Positions 36,403 to 44,808 of a stretch of 64,000 nt of DNA are shown one piece after another (position 1 is the stretch's first letter; each line of letters opens with the position of its first letter). Origin of the DNA: Paenibacillus sp. FSL R5-0912. Lineage in GTDB: Bacteria > Bacillota > Bacilli > Paenibacillales > Paenibacillaceae. The position numbers and the translations under genes are program-made. Location: the NCBI RefSeq assembly GCF_000758605.1, contig NZ_CP009282.1:1302001-1366000 (forward strand), written 5' to 3'. The notes beneath the pieces are model-generated. The model saw nothing but the letters and a program-made list of their open reading frames with translations, made no database searches and had not been told where the DNA came from.

Positions 36403-36722
36403 ACGGTAAACGGGATTATTAATCCACAAGCAGAAACGGCTAAGCTTCATTCATAGGAGCTTATGCTTCCGAGGCAGCGATATTGCATATTGCTTTCAGG
36501 CTGTTTCTGCGTGAAAGATAGGGATAATTATTTGCGGTGCGAAGCGTATAAATTATCATTTTTTAAATAGACCGGATGGTCGGTCTAGTCCACGGCGTTA
36601 TGCAAGCAGCTGTACCCGTGCCGTTATGAGTTCTTTGCCGTTAATGGGAGAGACTGTTATTACATGAGATGAAGTACACCTGGAGCCTGAAGATTTGCCC
36701 GGGAAATACGGAGGGATTTACA
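36403..36722. other. Intergenic region with a long hairpin and the MFS promoter
   Basis: About 320 bp without a gene. GCAGAAACGG near 36431 and CTGTTTCTGC near 36502 could close a long, loose hairpin with no T-tract, so it is a weak terminator candidate. The right part is AT-rich and carries the second TetR operator. Confidence 0.35.
36568..36587. promoter_or_regulatory. TetR operator 2 upstream of the MFS exporter
   Basis: TAGACCGGATGGTCGGTCTA has the same half-sites as operator 1 and differs only in the 4-base centre. It lies about 135 bp before the MFS start and just after an AT-rich stretch suited to a -10. It is the likely second target of the adjacent TetR protein. Confidence 0.8.
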
Positions 36723-37934
36723 ATGTCATTATTACTAAGAAACCGGGGCGCGATGCTGCTCCTGATGTTGAATATATTTTTGGCGTTCACGGGGATTGGT
36801 CTGGTTGTCCCTATTATGCCGACCTACATGAATGAGCTGGGCATTGGCGGGAGTGTTGTCGGACTGCTGGTGGCCGCTTTTGCCCTGACACAGCTGCTGG
36901 TATCACCGTTTGCCGGGAACTGGTCGGACCGGATGGGCCGCAAAAAAATCATTATCGCCGGACTAATTGTCTTTGCCTTTTCGGAGCTGCTCTTTGGTCT
37001 GGCCACGGTACCCTGGCTGCTCTTCGTATCCAGAATGCTCGGCGGTGCGGGTGCGGCGATGATTATGCCGGCGGTTATGGCTTATGTTGCCGATACGACT
37101 TCTTCTGAAGAACGCGCCAAAGGTATGGGCTTGATTAATGCGGCCATCACTACGGGATTCATCATTGGTCCGGGAATTGGCGGGTATTTGGCTGAGCTCG
37201 GCATCCGGGTCCCTTTTTTCGTCGCTGCCGGAGCGGCTGCCGTTGTGGCACTCATTACTTTTGCCGTTCTGCCGGAATCACTGTCTGCGGAGAAGCGACA
37301 TGAAGCGAAGTCTGATGAGGGGAACAAGGAGAATCTGGGGATGCAGATGCTACGCTCTTACCGGGAGCCTTATTTCTTCGGTCTGGTGATCATATTCGTG
37401 CTCTCCTTCGGACTGGCTAACTATGATACAGTGTTCGGGCTGTTTGTGGATCATAAGTTCGGGTTCACTCCTAAGGATATTGCGTTTGTCCTGACATTCG
37501 GTTCCATCGCGGGTGCGGTGGTTCAGGTTACAGTGTTTAGCTGGATTTTGAACCGTTTCGGCGAAAATAGAGTGATTTCCATCTGTCTGCTCATTGCCGG
37601 ACTGTCTATCTTCCTCACGCTGTTCGTTCATGGGTTCGCAGCTATTGTTGCAGTGACCTTCATCGTATTCTTGGCGATGGATATTCTCCGCCCCGCCGTC
37701 GGTACGCAGCTCTCCAAGATGGCGGATGAATCACAGCAGGGGTTTGTCATGGGGATGAACTCTGCCTACACCAGTCTTGGCAATATTGCCGGCCCGATTG
37801 TTGCCGGAATCCTGTTCGATATGGATGTGAATTTCCCTTATGCGGCGGCTGCGCTCGTCATGGTGCTCTGCTTCCTCATGTCGCTGAGTTACGGCAGAAG
37901 GAAACGGAGCCGGCGGAGTCCGGTGATGCGGTAA
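36723..37934 (+). CDS. MFS multidrug-type efflux transporter (DHA1 family)
   Basis: A 403-aa, 12-helix protein. It carries motif A (GNWSDRMGRKKIII), motif B/C regions (RMLGGAGAAMIMPAVMAY; GPGIGGYLAELGIRVPF) and a central loop rich in charged residues, as in Bmr/NorA/TetA-type drug-proton antiporters. The ATG at 36723 follows GGAGG by 8 bases; the longer start at 36669 lies upstream of that site. It is controlled by the neighbouring TetR through the operator above. The substrate is unknown. Confidence 0.88.
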   Translation: MSLLLRNRGAMLLLMLNIFLAFTGIGLVVPIMPTYMNELGIGGSVVGLLVAAFALTQLLVSPFAGNWSDRMGRKKIIIAGLIVFAFSELLFGLATVPWLLFVSRMLGGAGAAMIMPAVMAYVADTTSSEERAKGMGLINAAITTGFIIGPGIGGYLAELGIRVPFFVAAGAAAVVALITFAVLPESLSAEKRHEAKSDEGNKENLGMQMLRSYREPYFFGLVIIFVLSFGLANYDTVFGLFVDHKFGFTPKDIAFVLTFGSIAGAVVQVTVFSWILNRFGENRVISICLLIAGLSIFLTLFVHGFAAIVAVTFIVFLAMDILRPAVGTQLSKMADESQQGFVMGMNSAYTSLGNIAGPIVAGILFDMDVNFPYAAAALVMVLCFLMSLSYGRRKRSRRSPVMR

Positions 37935-38430
37935 CGTGAGGGTAAAGACACCGGGAACCTCCTTATTAACCAGGGTGGGCTGCAGCAGGCCAAGGAAATA
38001 GTTGGATTTTTTCCACTTCCTCATAAATGAAGAAGCCGCTCTCAAACAGCAGTTGGAAAAACAGCACTTAATCTAAGGCATATCAGCCAAAGCAGAGGAA
38101 GCGCATGGAATTAAACGACGTTTATCCAACTAATTCACTCAAATGCTCCAAAACAGCTAAAATAAGATACGTTTATCCAACTACTGTTGCAGAGCGGGTG
38201 CCTAAGGGAACCTTAAACGGGCAAGATATGTAAGGTAGGCTCCAATTAACCTTGGTAAGCTGCATATGAAATATGTTTTGGGATCCCGCAAATCTGCTGA
38301 GTTATCACCGGGTTGGTAGCTTGCGTTGCGGGGGTACTTTACCGTGCCAAACTTTGGTCCTGCGGCAAACTGTGATAGTATTTTAGTAGAGAGTTATGAA
38401 CTCAGACTGTGTATAGAAAGAGGGATATAC
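37935..38430. repeat. Intergenic region with inverted and direct TTATCCAACTA-type repeats
   Basis: About 500 bp without a credible gene. ACGTTTATCCAACTA occurs at 38118-38132 and 38169-38183 (51 bp apart). TAGTTGGAT (about 37999) and CAGTTGGAAAAAC (about 38049) are partial inverted copies, so the block could fold into hairpins. It looks like a dispersed Paenibacillus intergenic element; copies elsewhere were not checked. The right 150 bp contain the tex promoter. Confidence 0.5.
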
Positions 38431-40659
38431 TTGAGCGTTGATACTAATATGGCAGGTCAAGCGGCGGAAGAAGCAGCTGCCCGCCAGGAGCAGGAACTGA
38501 TTACTGCAGCAATTGCGAAGGAACTGGGCATTAGCCTGAAGCAGGTACGGACTACGGTAGGGCTGCTGGATGAGGGCAACACGATTCCGTTTATTGCCCG
38601 GTACCGCAAGGAAATGACCGGAGAGCTGGATGAGAACGCGCTGCGCGACATCGAGGAACGGCTTGGATATCTGCGCAACCTCGGTGAGCGGAAGAAGGAT
38701 GTCATCCGCAGCATTGAGGAGCAGGGCAAGCTGACCCCGGAGCTGCAGGCGCAGATCATGAAGGCAGTGAAGCTGCAGGAAGTGGAGGACTTGTACCGTC
38801 CGTTCAAGCAGAAGCGCAAGACACGGGCCAGTGTTGCCAAGGAGAAGGGGCTGGAGCCGCTTGCCGATTGGATCATGGAGCAGCGCCGCCAGGGTAATCC
38901 TTATGAAGAAGCGGCGAAATATATAGATGCGGATAAAGGTGTAGACAGTGCTGAGCTTGCTGTCCAAGGGGCAATGGATATCATTGCCGAGAATATTGCC
39001 GATGATCCGGCCATCCGTTCCTGGGTGCGCCAGTATACGGCGAGCCAGGGGATTCTGGTCTCCGAAGCGAAGGATGCGGAGCAGGAGAGCGTATATGAGA
39101 ATTACTATTCCTACCGTGAGCCTGTGCACAAAATGCCGCCGCACCGTATTCTGGCCATTAACCGCGGGGAGCGGGAGAATGTGCTGAAGGTCGGCATTGA
39201 GATTATTGCCGACAAGATTCATGCTTTCATTATCCGCAAGCTGGTGAAGGGTCCGTCCCCGGTCAAAGAGCTGCTAGAAGCAGTGACCGAGGATGCCTAC
39301 AAACGGCTGATTGCACCTTCCGTCGAGCGCGAGGTGCGCGGGGAGATGACGGAAAAAGGGGAGGCGCAGGCGATTTCCATCTTCTCCGGAAATCTGCGCA
39401 GCCTGCTGCTGCAGCCGCCGGTGAAGGGCCGCCATGTGCTGGGCGTAGACCCGGCTTACCGCACCGGCTGCAAGCTGGCCGTTGTGGACGATACCGGCAA
39501 GCTGCTGGAGGTAGCGGTCACGTATCCGACGCCGCCGAACAATAAGAAGCAAGAGGCGGCGACCAAGTTCAAAGAGCTGATTGCCAAATATGGCATCCAG
39601 CTCATCGTAATCGGCAACGGCACCGGCTCGCGGGAGACGGAGCAGTTCACGGCCGAGGTCATTGCCGAGGTCGGGAATCCTGAACTGGCCTACCTGATCG
39701 TTAACGAGGCAGGGGCCAGCGTGTATTCGGCCTCCAAGCTGGCGCAGGAGGAGTTCCCGGACCTGGATGTGGCGGAGCGCAGCGCCGCCTCCATTGCCCG
39801 CCGCGTGCAGGACCCGCTCGCGGAGCTGGTGAAGATCGACCCGAAGGCGATCGGTGTCGGGCAGTACCAGCATGATGTGTCGCAGAAACATCTGGAGGAG
39901 AGCCTGAAGGGCGTAGTGGAGTCGGCGGTTAACCACGTCGGTGTCGACGTGAATACCGCTTCGGCCTCGCTGCTGTCCTATGTGGCGGGAGTCAATGCGA
40001 CGATCGCCAAGAATATTGTGAAGTTCCGCGAGGAGAACGGCAAGTTCGCCACGCGCAAGGCACTGCAGAAGGTGCCGCGCCTGGGCGCGAAATCCTACGA
40101 GCAGTGCATCGGCTTCCTGCGTATCCCCGGAGGGGATAACACATTGGACCGCACGCCGATCCATCCGGAATCCTATCCGGTGGTCGACCGGCTGTTCCGT
40201 GAGCTGGGCCTCGATGTGGAGAGGCTCGGCAGCAAGGAAGTAGCACAGCAGCTGGAGGTGCAGGATGCCGCCGAGCTGGCTGTGAAGCTGGATGTCGGCG
40301 TGCCTACGCTGCGCGACATCCTGGAGAGCCTGCAGCGCCCGGGCCGCGATCCGCGCGAGGAGCTGCCCCTGCCGATCTTCCGCACGGATGTGCTGAAGAT
40401 CGAGGACCTGGTTCCCGGCATGGAGATGCAGGGAACCGTCCGCAACGTGATCGATTTCGGCGCGTTCGTCGATATCGGCATCAAGAACGACGGGCTGGTC
40501 CATATCTCCCAGCTGAGCGGCAGCTTCGTGAAGCACCCGATGGACGTGGTCTCCGTGGGAGACAATGTCACCGTATGGGTGATGGGCGTCGATCTGAAGA
40601 AGGGCCGCGTCAGCCTCACCATGCGCCAGCCGCGCGAGGTGGCCGGCAGCGTGAAGTAG
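38431..40659 (+). CDS. tex: Tex-type RNA-binding transcription accessory protein
   Basis: A 742-aa protein matching Tex. A helical N-terminal domain (about 20-190, GNTIPFIARYRKEMTGELDE) precedes a YqgF/RNase-H-like domain (about 330-430, GRHVLGVDPAYRTGCKLAVV), tandem helix-hairpin-helix motifs (about 510-565, ASLLSYVAGVNATIAKNIVK) and an S1 RNA-binding domain (about 663-733, GTVRNVIDFGAFVDIGIKND). TTG at 38431 follows GAGGG by 6-7 bases; the ATG at 38449 has no site. Tex binds RNA and is linked to transcription and termination. The B. subtilis homologue is YdcI, close to ydcC-alr-ndoA. Confidence 0.93.
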   Translation: MSVDTNMAGQAAEEAAARQEQELITAAIAKELGISLKQVRTTVGLLDEGNTIPFIARYRKEMTGELDENALRDIEERLGYLRNLGERKKDVIRSIEEQGKLTPELQAQIMKAVKLQEVEDLYRPFKQKRKTRASVAKEKGLEPLADWIMEQRRQGNPYEEAAKYIDADKGVDSAELAVQGAMDIIAENIADDPAIRSWVRQYTASQGILVSEAKDAEQESVYENYYSYREPVHKMPPHRILAINRGERENVLKVGIEIIADKIHAFIIRKLVKGPSPVKELLEAVTEDAYKRLIAPSVEREVRGEMTEKGEAQAISIFSGNLRSLLLQPPVKGRHVLGVDPAYRTGCKLAVVDDTGKLLEVAVTYPTPPNNKKQEAATKFKELIAKYGIQLIVIGNGTGSRETEQFTAEVIAEVGNPELAYLIVNEAGASVYSASKLAQEEFPDLDVAERSAASIARRVQDPLAELVKIDPKAIGVGQYQHDVSQKHLEESLKGVVESAVNHVGVDVNTASASLLSYVAGVNATIAKNIVKFREENGKFATRKALQKVPRLGAKSYEQCIGFLRIPGGDNTLDRTPIHPESYPVVDRLFRELGLDVERLGSKEVAQQLEVQDAAELAVKLDVGVPTLRDILESLQRPGRDPREELPLPIFRTDVLKIEDLVPGMEMQGTVRNVIDFGAFVDIGIKNDGLVHISQLSGSFVKHPMDVVSVGDNVTVWVMGVDLKKGRVSLTMRQPREVAGSVK

Positions 40660-40907
40660 ACCCACGATATCGCCGGCAGGTTGAAGCAAGGGCAGGCGGT
40701 ATACGGGGAGTCTCTGGAGTCCGCAAGGAAGAATGCCGACATGTCCAGTGGAGTGGAGCACCCGGGCAACTGGATCTTGGACAGTCACTGTGGAGCTCCA
40801 GCAAACTAACCTATTAATATGGCCAGCCAATGAATACAGCAGCAGAAGAAACGAATACGAAACACCACGGCTAATAACCAATCAAGATAGAATAAGACCC
40901 AAATCAG

Positions 40908-41012
40908 CACCAACCCAAGCACCAACCCAAGCACCAACCCAAGCACCAACCCAAGCACCAACCCAAGCACCAACCCAAGCACCAACCCAAGAACCAACCC
41001 AAGCACCAACCC
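40908..41012. repeat. 12-bp tandem repeat, about 8.75 units
   Basis: The unit CACCAACCCAAG repeats head to tail eight times plus a partial ninth (CACCAACCC). Only unit 8 differs, by one base (AACCAACCCAAG). The near identity points to recent slippage expansion. Confidence 0.92.
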
Positions 41013-41026
41013 GCTTGACCAGACGG

Positions 41027-41067
41027 ACGGCTGCGCTTCCTTGACCAGGACGGCGCAGCCGTTTTTT
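41027..41067 (+). terminator. Rho-independent terminator
   Basis: ACGGCTGCGC (41027-41036) pairs with GCGCAGCCGT (41053-41062), followed by six T. It probably terminates transcription from tex, with the tandem repeat in the 3' leader. Confidence 0.85.
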
Positions 41068-41197
41068 GGCAATCTTAAATAGCAGAAGAAACGCTACAGG
41101 CCAAGCTGCGGTAAAGAATGGTTATAATTATTAATGATCTTAATCCCTCTTCTACACAGTGTTATGATGAACAAAAACAGAAGGTGGCGGACTGGTA

Positions 41198-42112
41198 TTG
41201 AGCAATAGAGTGATCCGGAATTTCGGGCAGAATGATATGGCGGCGCTTGGGGAAATGTATGCGCAGGTATCGGCACAGGAGGATGTGCTTTTTTGGTGGG
41301 TAGGGGAGGAGAGCAACTGGAAGAATGTAATCTGTGCCTTTGAAGGGGACAAAATGGTGGCCAAAGGCCAGCTGCAGATTTTCAATGTAGTTCCCCCTGG
41401 ACGTCTGCCTGGGAGCAAACATAAGATTTTTGTGAATCTGAAAACACTGCCCGGGCGTGAACAGGATATCGGACTGCTGGATAGTATCTACTCCCTTCTG
41501 CTGGAACGGGCGCATGAGCTAAAGGGAACACTGCCCCGGGAATACGGAACGGTTCTGTGTACGGGGAATTACGCTGCGGAGGAGAGCTGCAACACTTATT
41601 TCGCACAGCATCTGGGTTACCTGCCGCATAGCCGGTTATATACGCTCCATCGTGACTTGAACGAAACTATACCCGTAGTAGAGCTTGCGGCAGGTCTTGA
41701 ATCAGCGTGGGTTCAGTTGGATTCGCCGGAGCAGAGAGAAGCTTATCTGGAACTGGAGGCGGAGATCTGGCCGGATACCCCGCTGGGCGTGGAACGTCTG
41801 ATGGAATATCAGGAGCATCCGCTCTGGACATCGGCTGTTGTACGGGATGCAGGCAAGGTTGCCGGCAGTCTGATGGTCTGGCAGGAAGATCAAAAAGGGA
41901 TTATCGAGGATGTGTTTGTCCGTGAGCCATGGAGAAGACGGGGGATCGCCAAGGCGTTGCTGGTCCGTGCCCTGGCGTATCTGAAGGAGCACGGGCTGGA
42001 GCAGGCGCAGCTTATCGCCATGACTACCAATGAATCAGCGCTGTCCCTGTACGAATCCGTGGGTTTTCAAACCGGACGGCAGGAGATTAGATTGTATACG
42101 GAGCTGGGATAA
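41198..42112 (+). CDS. GNAT family N-acetyltransferase (two-lobed)
   Basis: A 304-aa protein. The C-terminal half is a canonical GNAT domain with the acetyl-CoA loop FVREPWRRRGIAKALLVRAL (about 240-260) and NESALSLYESVGFQ. The N-terminal half looks like a second, degenerate GNAT lobe. It starts with TTG, with AAGGTGG upstream. The next acetyltransferase gene begins 6 bp after the stop, so the two are co-transcribed. The acceptor is unknown. Confidence 0.82.
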   Translation: MSNRVIRNFGQNDMAALGEMYAQVSAQEDVLFWWVGEESNWKNVICAFEGDKMVAKGQLQIFNVVPPGRLPGSKHKIFVNLKTLPGREQDIGLLDSIYSLLLERAHELKGTLPREYGTVLCTGNYAAEESCNTYFAQHLGYLPHSRLYTLHRDLNETIPVVELAAGLESAWVQLDSPEQREAYLELEAEIWPDTPLGVERLMEYQEHPLWTSAVVRDAGKVAGSLMVWQEDQKGIIEDVFVREPWRRRGIAKALLVRALAYLKEHGLEQAQLIAMTTNESALSLYESVGFQTGRQEIRLYTELG

Positions 42113-42118
42113 TTTTAT

Positions 42119-42568
42119 ATGACTGTGGAACTAAAGCCAGTGTGTATTAATAATTGGTATGAATGCACCCAGCTTACAGTTAAGCAGGAACAGCTTTATG
42201 TTTTTCCTGCACCTGTGGTTTATTGGATTGCTGAATCGAAATATGTTGATGAATTTGAATTGCGTGCGATTTACTCAGAAGAGGTCCCCGTTGGATTTCT
42301 CGTATTTTGTACCCGTCCAGACAAGGATGATAACTGTTGGATTCCTGCCTTAATGATTGATCACAAGCATCAAGGCAAAGGTTATGGCAAGGCTGCAATG
42401 GAAATCTTGATTCAGCTGATGAGTGATTCCAATTGTACTAGAATCATGATTGGACACCGGCCAGACAATCTGATTGCGGGAAGAATGTATGAAGCTTTAG
42501 GGTTTCTAAAAGCCAGTGAAGAAGTAATTGACGGTGAAATTGTACGTCTGCTGCAAATCAGTAACTAG
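42119..42568 (+). CDS. GNAT N-acetyltransferase, spermine/spermidine (BltD-like) type
   Basis: A 149-aa acetyltransferase. The N-terminus (KPVCINNWYECTQLTVKQEQ) and WIPALMIDHKHQGKGYGKAA match the polyamine acetyltransferase BltD/PaiA group, which acetylates spermidine or spermine. NLIAGRMYEALGF is the C-terminal GNAT segment. It is noticeably more AT-rich than the GNAT gene before it, suggesting a separate origin. The polyamine substrate is inferred from the family pattern. Confidence 0.8.
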   Translation: MTVELKPVCINNWYECTQLTVKQEQLYVFPAPVVYWIAESKYVDEFELRAIYSEEVPVGFLVFCTRPDKDDNCWIPALMIDHKHQGKGYGKAAMEILIQLMSDSNCTRIMIGHRPDNLIAGRMYEALGFLKASEEVIDGEIVRLLQISN

Positions 42569-42670
42569 CCCCCTCCCAATGCTTACCTCCCCATGTGACA
42601 AGCGCCCTGCAACTATATCGGGGCGGGCAGCGTCTACAAGGGTAAGAATAGCAGCATGAGGAGGGATATC

Positions 42671-43435
42671 ATGTATAAGGCAAGATCCATTGGATTCGCT
42701 GCGTTAACGGCCGGAATGCTAATGCTTACAGCCTGCAGCTCAGCGCCGGAAGCGGCGCCGGGGACCACATCCACACCGGAGCAGACTCAGACATCTGCCC
42801 CAGCGACTGCTACGGCCGTACCATCGCTATCTCCATCCCCGGCACCGGCGGCAACGCCAGCTCCAAGTCCTGAGGCTACGGAACCAACTCCGGTAGCGGA
42901 AGACCCCGGACCGCCGGAGGAAGGCACACCGCCTACAGCGCTGGAAGCGGCAACCACAGTAATGCGGGCGCTGAAGAACGGGAATATGGAGACGCTCGCC
43001 GCGTGGGTACACCGGGACAGAGGGGTCCGCTTCTCCCCTTACGCTTATGTAGATGTTGATAAAGACATTGTGTTAAGCCAGGATGAGCTGAAGGCTGCCA
43101 TGCAAGATCCGGTAAAGCGCGAATGGCGTGAGTTCGCCGGTACGGGAGAGCTGATTAAGCTGACCTTTGCGGACTACTATAAGCGGTTTGTGTACGATGC
43201 GGATTTTTCCGGTAAATCTGAAGTTGCACTGAATCAGGGCTTGGGCCAAGGAACAACTCTAAATAATCTCAATGAGGTGTACCCCAAGGAGACCCATGAC
43301 TTCTTAGAATATCATATCGCCGGTATCGATCCTTCCTTAGAGGGCATGGATTGGCGCAGCCTGCGGCTGGTTTTTGAGAAGAATGGCCAGGACCATATTC
43401 TTGTAGGGATCATTCATGATCAGTGGACACCTTAA
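42671..43435 (+). CDS. Lipoprotein with Pro/Ala/Thr-rich linker, unknown function
   Basis: A 254-aa lipoprotein: lipobox LTAC (Cys22), a long low-complexity linker (about 23-85, P, A, T and E) and a C-terminal domain (about 90-254; VDKDIVLSQDELKAAMQDPV, ADYYKRFVYDADF) that I do not recognise. The ATG at 42671 follows GGAGGG; the ATG at 42656 precedes that site. It is monocistronic with its own terminator. Confidence 0.72.
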   Translation: MYKARSIGFAALTAGMLMLTACSSAPEAAPGTTSTPEQTQTSAPATATAVPSLSPSPAPAATPAPSPEATEPTPVAEDPGPPEEGTPPTALEAATTVMRALKNGNMETLAAWVHRDRGVRFSPYAYVDVDKDIVLSQDELKAAMQDPVKREWREFAGTGELIKLTFADYYKRFVYDADFSGKSEVALNQGLGQGTTLNNLNEVYPKETHDFLEYHIAGIDPSLEGMDWRSLRLVFEKNGQDHILVGIIHDQWTP

Positions 43436-43477
43436 CGTAAGGACTGAAAGCGCCAGCCAGTTATTCATAAAATCGCA

Positions 43478-43524
43478 AAGAGCCGCATCCCTTGGTTATC
43501 CCAACGGTGATGCGGCTTCTTTTG
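43478..43524. terminator. Terminator between convergent genes
   Basis: AAGAGCCGCATC (43478-43489) pairs with GATGCGGCTTCTT (43509-43521), then TTT. It lies between the lipoprotein and SLH genes. Confidence 0.8.
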
Positions 43525-43551
43525 ACGAATATGCGTTTATAAATTTCTCAC

Positions 43552-44520
43552 TTACATCCCTGCGGATGAAGCAGCAGAAGCTGAACCTGTTACAGATTTG
43601 GCTACCGCTGTATAACCTTCTGGCAGGTAAGTCACGGCGGTGGCGCTGGAGATGACCTGCAGATTCATGGAGCCGGCAGGCGGTGCAGTCACTTTGAAAT
43701 AGATCACTGCTGTTTGGTTAGCGCCGAATTCAATCCGCTCAATCGACAGGCCGTAACCCGGGTTAGGCAGATTCTCAACCGTTACAGTGGCTTTGTTTAC
43801 GCCTGTTGCCGCTTTTTCCAGTGTAACCGCTGCTTCATAGTCATTAACCGGAGCAGTGGCGCTGTCATCGGGAGTGATTACCTCTTTGGCAAATTTGGCT
43901 GCATCATAGATCAGGACTGCGGCTTCCGCGCGGGTAACCGGTTCATTCGGACGGAAGGTGTTATTCTTCTCTAGTGTGATCAGGCGGGTATTGACCAGAA
44001 TCTGCAGACTGTTCATTTCTGCTGTAGACAGCTTGCCGCCATCTGTGATCTCCGCATACATCAGCGTAACCGGGAAATTCCCTTTACTCTGCAGCGCCTG
44101 GGTCAGCAAATGAGCGAACTGGATCCGCGTCATTGCCGCATTGGGGTCGATGGACTTGTCCAGAGACAATCCGCTTTGCTTGGCAGCCACGAATGCGGAG
44201 GCATACCATGCGTTATCTTTTACCTTGTCGAAGTAATCGCTGGCTTTGCTGCCGGTAGTATTCTGCGGAGACAGCTTGAGGCCGCTGACGATGAACTGCA
44301 GGCCTTGGGCGTAAGTCAGCTTGGATTTCGGTGCGAACCTATCACTGGTAATTCCGTTAATGATGCCATTTTGATGAAGTGCATTAATTTTGGATTCGGA
44401 AGCATGGCCTTTCATATCCGAAAAGGCGGAAGCCGATGCTCCGAATGATACTGTTGCAGCCAGAATGCTGCACGCTAGAGTGATTTTTGTAGCGCGCTTC
44501 TGGAATGATTTATTCTTCAT
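43552..44520 (-). CDS. SLH-domain surface protein with PrcB-like C-terminal domain (paralogue A)
   Basis: A 322-aa exported protein. A signal peptide (about 1-32) is followed by three S-layer-homology repeats (FSDMKGHASESKINALHQNG; YFDKVKDNAWYASAFVAAKQ; third near 170-215 with TFRPNEPVTRAEAAVLI). A C-terminal domain resembles PrcB_C (ENLPNPGYGLSIERIEFGAN, then AVIYFKVTAPPAGSMNLQVI). SLH repeats anchor proteins to pyruvylated wall polymers. A close paralogue lies at 49876-50874, and the two share upstream sequence as well. Confidence 0.85.
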   Translation of the reverse strand: MKNKSFQKRATKITLACSILAATVSFGASASAFSDMKGHASESKINALHQNGIINGITSDRFAPKSKLTYAQGLQFIVSGLKLSPQNTTGSKASDYFDKVKDNAWYASAFVAAKQSGLSLDKSIDPNAAMTRIQFAHLLTQALQSKGNFPVTLMYAEITDGGKLSTAEMNSLQILVNTRLITLEKNNTFRPNEPVTRAEAAVLIYDAAKFAKEVITPDDSATAPVNDYEAAVTLEKAATGVNKATVTVENLPNPGYGLSIERIEFGANQTAVIYFKVTAPPAGSMNLQVISSATAVTYLPEGYTAVAKSVTGSASAASSAGM

Positions 44521-44808
44521 TGTGCCTCACCTCTTATACTCTTAGATGGCTAAAGGGGCCGAAATGTTGCAGGCAGATCTGATTAAGCTGAAAAATATTA
44601 GTTAGGCTGAGTGATGTTCGTCTGTACCCTAATTGCAGAAGACTCGTTCGTTGAGGGTAGTATCAGCAGACGGGAGGACTGTCATCCGGGAAAGTGCTTA
44701 ACGATTGAACATTAGCGGCATTTGGCTGTACACTTGAAGCAGAGTCAGTAAACGGATTCAACTACTATCGGGCCATTCATAAATTCAGCTCATGACAGGA
44801 GAACATAG

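Larger units (their letters stand above)
40660..41197. other. Intergenic region after tex with tandem repeat and terminator
   Basis: About 540 bp with no credible gene. It contains a 12-bp tandem array (40908-41012), a strong terminator (41027-41067), and a 13-bp direct repeat AGCAGAAGAAACG at 40841-40853 and 41081-41093, exactly 240 bp apart, bracketing both. Frames through the array encode only APTQ-type or GLVL-type repetition and have no ribosome site. Confidence 0.6.

Noticed and set aside
39274..40881. 535-codon open frame antisense to tex
   Set aside because: It is a mirror of the tex frame in high-G+C DNA, has no ribosome site and no recognisable domain, while tex is unmistakable on the plus strand.
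40733..41072. APTQ-repeat (plus) and GLVL-repeat (minus) proteins over the 12-bp tandem array
   Set aside because: Any in-frame 12-bp repeat gives a 4-residue periodic protein. Neither frame has a ribosome site, and the plus frame runs through the terminator.
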